Origin: Nitrospinaceae bacterium
Lineage (GTDB): Bacteria > Nitrospinota > Nitrospinia > Nitrospinales > VA-1
Direction of reading: 5' to 3'
DNA length: 9,536 bases
Assembly: GCA_029261675.1 (NCBI GenBank)
Contig: JAJDBA010000018.1
Coordinates: 1 to 9,536, forward strand
A program made the translations under genes and the position numbers. The notes under the pieces are model-generated. The model made no database searches, had not been told where the DNA came from, and saw only the letters and a program-made list of their open reading frames with translations. Below are positions 1-5,988 of the stretch, piece after piece (within the stretch, counting starts at the first letter, position 1; each line of letters begins with the position of its first letter).

Positions 1-1
1 C

Positions 2-190
2 ATGGAAAAAACATCCTTCTTCTGGGTGGGCATCAACTACTTTGCAACTTCTATTCTATTTATTATCATAACCTTGGCGTTGATAGGTGAATGGTTCATT
101 CGTCTGCCACTCAGAAAAAAGCAGACTTCTGCAAAAACTGCTCTTGCTCCATCCCCCTCCGTCCGTGAGCCAGTAAAGGTTCGGGTTTAA
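2..190 (+). CDS. Small single-span membrane protein, possibly the C-terminal end of a longer gene
   Basis: The frame encodes 62 residues if the ATG at base 2 is the true start. That ATG sits at the window edge, so the start, ribosome binding site and any upstream residues cannot be judged; it may be an internal Met. Residues about 13-33 (YFATSILFIIITLALIGEWFI) form one hydrophobic membrane span. A basic RLPLRKK segment follows at 34-40, then a polar Ser/Ala/Pro-rich tail, so the C-terminal end is probably cytoplasmic by the positive-inside rule. I recognise no family. The TAA stop lies four bases before the ATG of the radical SAM gene, so the two are almost certainly co-transcribed and perhaps translationally coupled. 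A function tied to the radical SAM enzyme, for example as a membrane anchor or partner, is only a guess from position. Confidence 0.6.
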   Translation: MEKTSFFWVGINYFATSILFIIITLALIGEWFIRLPLRKKQTSAKTALAPSPSVREPVKVRV

Positions 191-194
191 ACAA

Positions 195-1943
195 ATGAAT
201 ATCCTTGTCGCCAACTCGGTAGGGGTGGATCGCGATGGATACCATATGGTACACGTTCCATCGCGTTGGTCTCTGGGCGTTAAAAACTTCACCAATTGCG
301 GTTATTATCCCTGGCAACTGGCCTATACTTCTTCCCTTCTAAAACGTGATACCTCTCATAGTATAAAGTTTCTCGATGGCGTATTGAGTGGATGGGATGT
401 CGAAACCTATTTACAACATGCAGGGAAACCGGACTGGCTGGTTATGGAAAGCTCGACGCGAACGATTCGCGAGGACTTACGCTTTGCCAAAACTCTCAAG
501 GAAAATTTTGGAACCCGGCTTATATTTACTGGGCAGCACCCCATGGCACACCCGAAAGAAGTTTTGAAAATTGCCGACCATGTATGTATTGGGGAATATG
601 AGTTTGCCGTTCTTGATTTAGTTCAAGGGAAAAATCCGCAACAAATTGCTGGGGTCTATCCTAATGAGCGAGGCGGACTGATAGATATAAACCGCTTACC
701 TTTCCCCGAAGATGATGATGTCAGCCGCATCGACTATCACGAGCCGAACTGTCGATATAAACAAATTCAAATGTACGGATCAAGAGGTTGCCCGCGCCGT
801 TGTAATTTTTGTGCAGCAGCTACACTTTACTATGACGAGCTCAACTGGCGCCCTCGAAACGTAGATGACGTCGTAAAAGAAATTCAAACTCTGCATGAAA
901 AATACCCTGAAATGGAAGGTGTATTTTTTGATGAGGAAGTTCACAATATTAAAAAAAGTTTTAATATCTCTCTGGCAAAGGCCATACGGCAGGCGGGCCT
1001 GCAAGACCTGAAGTACGAAGCTATGTGCGAATACGCATCTCTGGATGAAGAAGCCATGGACGAAATGCGTGAGGCAGGATATTACAAAATACGATTTGGA
1101 ATCGAAACGGGAAGCGATCGTGTAGCAGAAAAGATGACGTTAGGAAAAAAACATGATCTGAAAAAATTAAAGTCTATGGTCGAATACGGGAAAAGCATCG
1201 GCATGCTTTTCTATGGCACCATCAGCATTGGTGGGCTAGGCTCCGACAAAGATGAAGACCAAAAAACGGTTGATCTTATATACGACTTGGCTGCCAAAGG
1301 TTGGTTGGATGAAATTCAGGTTTCCATAAATACACCACAACCCGGTACTGATTTCTATAATTCCTGCATCGAGGACTCATTAATCCCTCAATCAAATGAT
1401 TGGGAAGGTTTTGACGGCAACGGACATGTTGTTGTCAATTATCCCCATTATCCCGCAGAAGAGATTCAGGCTAGTTTCAGTAAGGCTCTGAACGCATTTG
1501 ATTTGGGAAAAGGTAAAGCGCAAGCAAAGGCTTTTGCAGAAAATACGAATGCCTCAATCATCCCACCGGGATCGCGAATTCTGATTTTAAGATGTGTGCG
1601 AAGTTGGATGATCCGGCTCATCTTGGAAAACCTGCATCCAAAAAATAAAGCCGATGTTCTGGGTCAGGATATATCCTTGAACGACTTAAAAGAAATATCG
1701 GGATTGGGGGAGTTTTATTCTTATGGCAGTGGATTTTTTGCTACCGAATCATTTTCTTCTGAACTGATACAAGAGCTAAAAGATCAGCATTATGACCTTG
1801 TGCTCATCCCTGTTGCAAACAACCACCTCGAAGGCTTTCAGAATGTTTTGGAGGTTGCACATTTGATTGAACCTGCAAACATCAGTTACGTCTATCCAGA
1901 AGGCCGTATACAGCCTGTCGAAGGCTCCTCTGTAGGTATTTAA
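195..1943 (+). CDS. Radical SAM protein of the B12-binding-domain type with an extra C-terminal domain
   Basis: The product has 582 residues. Residues 1 to about 165 look like the Rossmann-type domain that precedes many cobalamin-dependent radical SAM enzymes, including an FTGQHP strand-turn at 111-116 and a CIGEYEFAV segment at 131-139. The DxHxxG cobalamin-ligand motif is not visible; the nearest string is DRDGYH at 12-17. The radical SAM core follows, with the 4Fe-4S motif CX3CX2C at Cys199, Cys203 and Cys206 in GCPRRCNFC, and the SAM-pocket strand IRFGIETGSD at 299-308. Residues 459-582 add a second alpha/beta domain beginning SRILILRCVRSW, which resembles a Rossmann first strand and helix. 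The family makes a 5'-deoxyadenosyl radical for methylations or rearrangements, often in lipid, cofactor or cell-envelope pathways; the substrate here is unknown. The ATG follows the preceding stop by four bases without a clear Shine-Dalgarno, so coupling is likely. The gene ends 6 bp from a convergent gene, with no terminator seen. Confidence 0.92.
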   Translation: MNILVANSVGVDRDGYHMVHVPSRWSLGVKNFTNCGYYPWQLAYTSSLLKRDTSHSIKFLDGVLSGWDVETYLQHAGKPDWLVMESSTRTIREDLRFAKTLKENFGTRLIFTGQHPMAHPKEVLKIADHVCIGEYEFAVLDLVQGKNPQQIAGVYPNERGGLIDINRLPFPEDDDVSRIDYHEPNCRYKQIQMYGSRGCPRRCNFCAAATLYYDELNWRPRNVDDVVKEIQTLHEKYPEMEGVFFDEEVHNIKKSFNISLAKAIRQAGLQDLKYEAMCEYASLDEEAMDEMREAGYYKIRFGIETGSDRVAEKMTLGKKHDLKKLKSMVEYGKSIGMLFYGTISIGGLGSDKDEDQKTVDLIYDLAAKGWLDEIQVSINTPQPGTDFYNSCIEDSLIPQSNDWEGFDGNGHVVVNYPHYPAEEIQASFSKALNAFDLGKGKAQAKAFAENTNASIIPPGSRILILRCVRSWMIRLILENLHPKNKADVLGQDISLNDLKEISGLGEFYSYGSGFFATESFSSELIQELKDQHYDLVLIPVANNHLEGFQNVLEVAHLIEPANISYVYPEGRIQPVEGSSVGI

Positions 1944-1949
1944 ACTTCC

Positions 1950-3122
1950 CTAACTGGCCTTGGTTTCCTGATTAATTGGATTGGGTTTTGGGTTGATCAT
2001 ATTTTTCTTTGTAAGAATATCGACCATGTTTTTATCGCGGCAAGAAGTAGCGATATCAATCAGTCCATCTCCATTGAAATCTCCTATCGCCATACCCTGA
2101 GGGTGCTCATCGACGTGGTGATAAATAGGCGGGTAAGTGAAGGTTCCGTCTCCCTTCCCCAAGGAAATCGAGATCTGATCATCGGTAGAATTTGAGACGG
2201 CAATATCTTCAAATCCATCTCCGGTAAAATCAGCAGCGACCACAAACTTTGGAAAGTTTCCAGAAGCAAAATCACGAAGCGATGTAAAGGTCTTGTCTTT
2301 ATTATTGATCAGTGTCGTTAAGGCATGCAATGAATTGCTGGAAGTTACTAGGTCAAGATAACCATCGTTATTAACATCAATATTTACAACAGTGAGAGGT
2401 TGTTTTCCTCCTTTAAAAACTTTCGAGCCGTCAAACTTTCCATCGCCTTTGCCCCATAGAATCTGTACTCCCGTATTACCAGATCCAGCAAGCCCTACTG
2501 CAATATCCATGTTATCGTCTTTGTTGTAGTCGCCTATAACAATTCCCGTGGGCTGACCTTTGACATTGAACGTAACGGGTTCATTGAAAAAACCATCTCC
2601 CTTACCTAAAAGAACCACCACCTGATAAAAACGCATGGTGATGGCAATATCGGGGCTACCATCATTATTAAAATCCCCTGAAATCATATTGATGGGGATT
2701 TTCCCAGGCTTTAGGGTTTGGTTGGTTTTTTTAAAGCTCCCCAACTTTGTATTTAAAAAAATCTGTACGTTTTGATCTTCGTAGTTGAGAACAGCAATAT
2801 CTTTGTATCCGTCTTTATTATAATCTTCCGCAGCGAGACAAATGGGGCCTCGTCCTGTTTTGTATACCAGTTGTTCATTAAAGGAGCCATCTCCATTTCC
2901 TTTAAAAAAAGAGAAGGAATGCCCTCCGCTGTTAACAACGACAAGGTCCAGCATTTGATTGCGGTTGAAATCATCGGTGATGATAAACGAAGGTTCAATG
3001 CCTGCCTCTAATGTATTGCTCAACAAAAAAATTCGAGGCATCTTTTTTTGAGTCTTTGGTGGCGGGCAACCAAACAAAACCAAAACCAGAAGTATTAAAA
3101 TTAGAACATTATATTTCTTCAT
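1950..3122 (-). CDS. FG-GAP/VCBS-repeat lipoprotein, predicted seven-bladed beta-propeller
   Basis: The product has 390 residues. The N-terminus MKKYNVLILILLVLVLFGC is a lipoprotein signal peptide, with the lipidated cysteine at residue 19 followed by a Pro-rich linker. Seven repeats of about 49 residues follow. Their Asp-rich loops begin near residues 51, 100, 150, 198, 249, 298 and 348, with the pattern D-x-N-x-D-G-x-x-D-I-A followed by GKGDGxF. Examples are DFNNDGSPDIA, DFTGDGFEDIA and DFNGDGLIDIA. These are the calcium-binding FG-GAP/VCBS blades known from integrin alpha chains and many bacterial surface proteins, and seven copies suit one closed propeller. The mature protein is probably anchored in the outer membrane or periplasm; binding to a protein or glycan partner is typical of the fold but unproven here. 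The final 15-20 residues are a polar tail. The start has no good Shine-Dalgarno, but the signal peptide and an upstream promoter support it. It lies downstream of the FNT gene on the same strand. Confidence 0.93.
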   Translation of the reverse strand: MKKYNVLILILLVLVLFGCPPPKTQKKMPRIFLLSNTLEAGIEPSFIITDDFNRNQMLDLVVVNSGGHSFSFFKGNGDGSFNEQLVYKTGRGPICLAAEDYNKDGYKDIAVLNYEDQNVQIFLNTKLGSFKKTNQTLKPGKIPINMISGDFNNDGSPDIAITMRFYQVVVLLGKGDGFFNEPVTFNVKGQPTGIVIGDYNKDDNMDIAVGLAGSGNTGVQILWGKGDGKFDGSKVFKGGKQPLTVVNIDVNNDGYLDLVTSSNSLHALTTLINNKDKTFTSLRDFASGNFPKFVVAADFTGDGFEDIAVSNSTDDQISISLGKGDGTFTYPPIYHHVDEHPQGMAIGDFNGDGLIDIATSCRDKNMVDILTKKNMINPKPNPINQETKAS

Positions 3123-3153
3123 GCATGAAGGGTCTCAAGTGGAATAGATAGGT

Positions 3154-3183
3154 ATTATAAGAGAAAGAAGAAAACAATACCAA
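3154..3183 (-). promoter_or_regulatory. Sigma-70-type promoter for the propeller lipoprotein gene
   Basis: Read on the minus strand, the 94-bp gap between the FNT gene and the lipoprotein gene holds a perfect -10 hexamer TATAAT (bases 3159-3154). Eighteen bases upstream is TTGGTA (3183-3178), which matches four of six positions of the -35 consensus TTGACA. Transcription would start near 3147, giving a leader of about 25 nt. This suggests the lipoprotein can be expressed apart from nirA and the FNT gene, although read-through is possible because no terminator is visible after the FNT gene. Confidence 0.5.
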
Positions 3184-3216
3184 TCCCTTTTCGAGTCCCT
3201 TGTCGTGAGATCAACC

Positions 3217-4032
3217 TTATTTTTGTTCTACTGGCTCCAGTTTATTTTTTTGAGATTCAAATGTTAATGTTGACTGAGCAAGCATATAAACCATCCCTAC
3301 CATGAGACCGCCGCCTATCATATTGCCTGCGGTAACAAACAATTGGTTATGCATAAACCCCGTCAAAGAAACCTCTGCCCCATGAGGCAAAAACATTGCA
3401 AGGCTCATTAAAGATTGATTAGCAATACTATGCTCATATCCACTTCCTATAAAAGCGAACAGGCACCAGAAAATCATAATCAATTTTGCCGTATCATCTT
3501 CACTTCTGTTAACTATCCACACCGCAAGGCACACAAGCCAGTTACACAAAATTCCCCGGAAGAAAGCCTCTTTAGCGCCCAGCGACATTTTCATCGCCGC
3601 TACCTTGACGATCAAGGCTTCAGCCTCTACAGAAAGACTTCCACCTTGGACAACCAACCAAGCCAGAAGAATAGATCCCAGTAAATTTCCTATGTAACAG
3701 AACACAAACAGCTTGATGATGGAACCCGTACCCACTCGATTTTTTAATTTTCCGATGGCAAAAACCATATTGTTGCCTGTAAACAACTCGGAACCTGCAA
3801 AGATAACCAGACTTAAGGCTACCCCGAAGCTGACCCCCATGATCAATTTCATAAAAGGAGCAAATTGTGTCCCTGCTAAAGGAGCACCAACGGAAAATAT
3901 TAAAACGATTCCAAACCCAAGATATGCTCCTGCCAAGGCCGACAGCGATAGATAACCTAGAGGGAAATGATTCAGCAATTTAATTTTATTTTCAGAAGCA
4001 GTAGCCAGTTTTTCAATATCTGTTTCAAACAT
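3217..4032 (-). CDS. Formate/nitrite transporter (FNT) family channel, probably for nitrite
   Basis: The product has 271 residues, the usual length for the FNT family, whose members are pentameric inner-membrane channels passing formate, nitrite or hydrosulfide with protons. Six hydrophobic spans fall near residues 26-48, 60-80, 105-129, 157-174, 184-203 and 231-254. Family signatures are present: SELFTGN at 81-87, FFRGILCNWLVCLA at 157-170, and GYEHSIAN at 198-205, which carries the conserved central pore histidine as His201. The gene starts 14 bp after the nirA stop codon, and its strong Shine-Dalgarno (AGAAAGGAAA) directly follows that stop, so the two form an operon. Pairing with a nitrite reductase makes nitrite the likely substrate (NirC-like), though sequence alone does not exclude formate. 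Residues after about 256 form a short charged cytoplasmic tail. Confidence 0.95.
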   Translation of the reverse strand: MFETDIEKLATASENKIKLLNHFPLGYLSLSALAGAYLGFGIVLIFSVGAPLAGTQFAPFMKLIMGVSFGVALSLVIFAGSELFTGNNMVFAIGKLKNRVGTGSIIKLFVFCYIGNLLGSILLAWLVVQGGSLSVEAEALIVKVAAMKMSLGAKEAFFRGILCNWLVCLAVWIVNRSEDDTAKLIMIFWCLFAFIGSGYEHSIANQSLMSLAMFLPHGAEVSLTGFMHNQLFVTAGNMIGGGLMVGMVYMLAQSTLTFESQKNKLEPVEQK

Positions 4033-4046
4033 GACTTGTTTCCTTT

Positions 4047-5651
4047 CTAATTAGGTTTAACCGTATTTTTATCGGCACCTTTATTTATAGATAACGTCTC
4101 GGTTTTTTTTATAACTGGAGCCTTCTTCCAGTTGCGCTTATATTTTTTTCCTTTGATGGGATGCATTTTTTCTCGTGTATGGTAAGGGACAACAAACTCC
4201 AGAACTTTTGCCAGTTCATCGCATGGGATATCTTCCATAACTTTTACTGCAAGCTTGGGATCAATTCCTGTGCGCCCACCCATATAAACATCCACAGCAT
4301 CTACAACTTCTTTTCCACGCTTAATTTTTTTACCGAGCAATCCGATATCAGCAACCAGGTGATTGCCGCAACTAGCGGGGCACCCTGACCAATGCATGGT
4401 GATTGGAGCCGTGTCTGGCAACTTGCCCTCAAGTTCTGCTGCGACCTGCAAAGCTCTTGATTTAGTTTCGATAGTGGCCAAATGGCAATAGTCCATGCCG
4501 ACACAGCTCACCAATCCACGCATGACGCTCGAAGGGTGATAAGTAAATTCTTTAACCAGAGACTCCTCCAACAAGTCACCGAGTTTTTGGTCTGGTACAT
4601 TAGGGATTATCAGTGAGCTGGAATGCGAAAACCGTATCTCGCCATTGCCATATTTTTCTGCCAGGCGAGCAATTCCTTGCAATTTATTCGCATGGATTCG
4701 TCCTACCGGAACTTTTAATCCGACATAGTTCATAGATGCCTGTTTTTGGCGGTAAACACCAATGTGCTCCGACTTTTCATTGCTCCTTAGATCTACTCCA
4801 GCAGGGATAAGAGGTTCGTTCATTTTTTCTTGCAGGGCAGTCCGAAATTTTTCTTCTCCCCATTCCTCAATAAGAAAGGCCAACCTGTTTTTACTGCGCA
4901 CTTCTCGACTGCCATGGTCTCGAAATAAAAGAATGATCGCCGAACAAACTTTCACCACCTCGTCCGATGTAACAAAAACATTTAGTGAGGTCGCAATCCG
5001 GTAACCGCCGGACCCCAACTTTCCTCCCACTAAAATATTGAAACCATAAACCGAACTACCCGCCAACTCTTGAACAGCCGGAACCAACGCCAGGTCTTGA
5101 GTTTCCGCATGCACACAGTCATCGGTGCAACCTGTGATGGCAATGTTGAATTTGCGTGGCAGATTTGAGAATTCTGAGTTGCCAGATATATGTTCGGTCA
5201 ATGCCTTTACCTGAGAATAGGCATCTACCTTTTCCTTAGGGCTCAATCCAGCGACCGGACAACCCATAATGTTTCTTATATTGTCCTGCCCTGTCTGAAT
5301 TGAGGTGAGACCTACTTCTTCTTGAATTGCAAAAACTTCTGGGACGTCATCAATTTTTAAATGCCGCAACTGCACTTGTTGGCGCGTAGTGATATCGATG
5401 ACACCATTGCCAAACTCTTCGGAAATTTTGCACAAAGCTTTTACCTGATGAGAAAAACATATCCCGTTAGGAATTCGCACCCGTTGCATGAAAAATCCGG
5501 GGGTGGGGTTACGCAAAAACAGTCCGTACCATTTGAGCCGCTGAATATCGTCTTCACTGATCGACTCCCATCCTTCTTTTGCGAATCGGACAATGTCTTC
5601 TTTTATTTCCAACCCGTCTCTCTCGGATTTTAAAATTTCAATCTTGTTCAT
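4047..5651 (-). CDS. nirA: Assimilatory nitrite reductase (ferredoxin type, siroheme/4Fe-4S)
   Basis: The product has 534 residues and catalyses six-electron reduction of nitrite to ammonium in the cytoplasm. It has the duplicated nitrite/sulfite reductase build: a ferredoxin-like half-domain around 50-115 with DITTRQQVQLRHL at 86-98, a first siroheme-type domain with NIAITGCTDDC at 169-179, a second ferredoxin-like half around 305-370, and the catalytic motif set. The 4Fe-4S/siroheme cysteines are Cys383 and Cys389 (CVGMDYC), and Cys424 and Cys428 (SGCPASCGNH), the CX5C...CX3C spacing of the superfamily. The SCG plus VADIGLLG sequence resembles nitrite rather than sulfite reductases, and the adjacent FNT channel agrees; a sulfite reductase role is less likely. 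Ferredoxin is the presumed donor. The start ATG has AAAGGGA upstream on the minus strand. Residues 495-534 form a Lys-rich tail beyond the core. Expression probably depends on the sigma-54-like promoter about 42 nt upstream of the start. Confidence 0.93.
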   Translation of the reverse strand: MNKIEILKSERDGLEIKEDIVRFAKEGWESISEDDIQRLKWYGLFLRNPTPGFFMQRVRIPNGICFSHQVKALCKISEEFGNGVIDITTRQQVQLRHLKIDDVPEVFAIQEEVGLTSIQTGQDNIRNIMGCPVAGLSPKEKVDAYSQVKALTEHISGNSEFSNLPRKFNIAITGCTDDCVHAETQDLALVPAVQELAGSSVYGFNILVGGKLGSGGYRIATSLNVFVTSDEVVKVCSAIILLFRDHGSREVRSKNRLAFLIEEWGEEKFRTALQEKMNEPLIPAGVDLRSNEKSEHIGVYRQKQASMNYVGLKVPVGRIHANKLQGIARLAEKYGNGEIRFSHSSSLIIPNVPDQKLGDLLEESLVKEFTYHPSSVMRGLVSCVGMDYCHLATIETKSRALQVAAELEGKLPDTAPITMHWSGCPASCGNHLVADIGLLGKKIKRGKEVVDAVDVYMGGRTGIDPKLAVKVMEDIPCDELAKVLEFVVPYHTREKMHPIKGKKYKRNWKKAPVIKKTETLSINKGADKNTVKPN

Positions 5652-5703
5652 GATTCCCTTTGGTCATCAGTAAAAGGTGAAACTCTGAATTTATTTAAGG
5701 GAT

Positions 5704-5720
5704 TACAAGTTGCGTGCCAA
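5704..5720 (-). promoter_or_regulatory. Sigma-54 (RpoN) promoter for nirA
   Basis: On the minus strand this reads TTGGCACGCAACTTGTA. The -24 element TTGGCACG matches the RpoN consensus YTGGCACG fully. The -12 element TTGT differs from TTGC by one base. The distance between the GG and the G of the -12 dinucleotide is the required ten bases. Transcription would begin about 12 nt further on, near 5693, leaving a 42-nt leader with a Shine-Dalgarno before the nirA ATG. RpoN promoters need an AAA+ enhancer-binding activator; NtrC-type nitrogen control is the natural inference for nitrite assimilation. I did not find a canonical NtrC site. The one -12 mismatch may lower basal strength. Confidence 0.65.
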
Positions 5721-5745
5721 CTTCTGAGAAGAATCAGTAAGAGCT

Positions 5746-5812
5746 TGTTTGATAAATAGTTAAAGCTGAAAGTCTCAAAAATGAAAAAACAACTCTGCCT
5801 AATAATCAAACA
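5746..5812. promoter_or_regulatory. Pair of inverted 13-nt elements upstream of nirA, candidate activator sites
   Basis: The plus strand has TGTTTGATAAATA at 5746-5758, and the minus strand has TGTTTGATTATTA at 5812-5800. They agree in 11 of 13 bases and face each other. Relative to the predicted sigma-54 start at 5693 they lie about 53-65 and 107-119 bp upstream, which is the normal range for enhancer sites. The AT-rich background raises the chance of coincidence. A separate small palindrome, CTTCTGAGAAG, lies at 5721-5731 directly behind the -24 element. Confidence 0.3.
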
Positions 5813-5928
5813 GATATAAGAGCTGATGCTATAAAAAGAGTCATTAAATTATATATATTCGAAGGGGATGGAGGGGGAAGGTTTAAATACTTGAAAGCAG
5901 AAAGTGACAAAAAAAATATGACAAAAAA

Positions 5929-5958
5929 AACCCGTTCTCCAGATTGGAAGAACGGGTT
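5929..5958 (-). terminator. Rho-independent terminator of the MCP gene
   Basis: A perfect 10-bp stem, AACCCGTTCT at 5929-5938 with AGAACGGGTT at 5949-5958, encloses a 10-nt loop. On the minus strand it begins about 30 nt after the MCP stop and is followed by a run of eight T residues (complement of the A-run ending at 5930). A T-run also follows on the plus strand, so it could act in both directions, but no plus-strand gene ends here. It separates MCP transcription from nirA. Confidence 0.9.
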
Positions 5959-5988
5959 AATTTTTTAAGATGAAAAAGTTAGCGTTTC

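Noticed and set aside
56..317. Minus-strand open frames of 68-79 codons over the left edge
   Set aside because: They overlap the start of the radical SAM gene and its upstream partner, and encode low-complexity unlikely proteins.
1950..3122. Periodic Asp/Gly-rich DNA as a possible tandem repeat array
   Set aside because: The periodicity is at protein level (FG-GAP blades). The DNA repeats are too diverged to be a recent tandem duplication.
3184..3216. A terminator after the FNT gene
   Set aside because: Only short imperfect pairings were found and no T-run follows on the minus strand.
4047..5651. Sulfite reductase (cysI or sir) as the identity of the siroheme enzyme
   Set aside because: The SGCPASCGNH and VADIGLLG motifs and the neighbouring FNT channel favour nitrite reductase, though substrate was not proven.
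5781..5819. A 12-codon plus-strand mini-ORF (MKKQLCLIIKQI) upstream of nirA
   Set aside because: It has no ribosome binding site and lies in AT-rich control DNA on the strand opposite nirA; chance is the simplest explanation.
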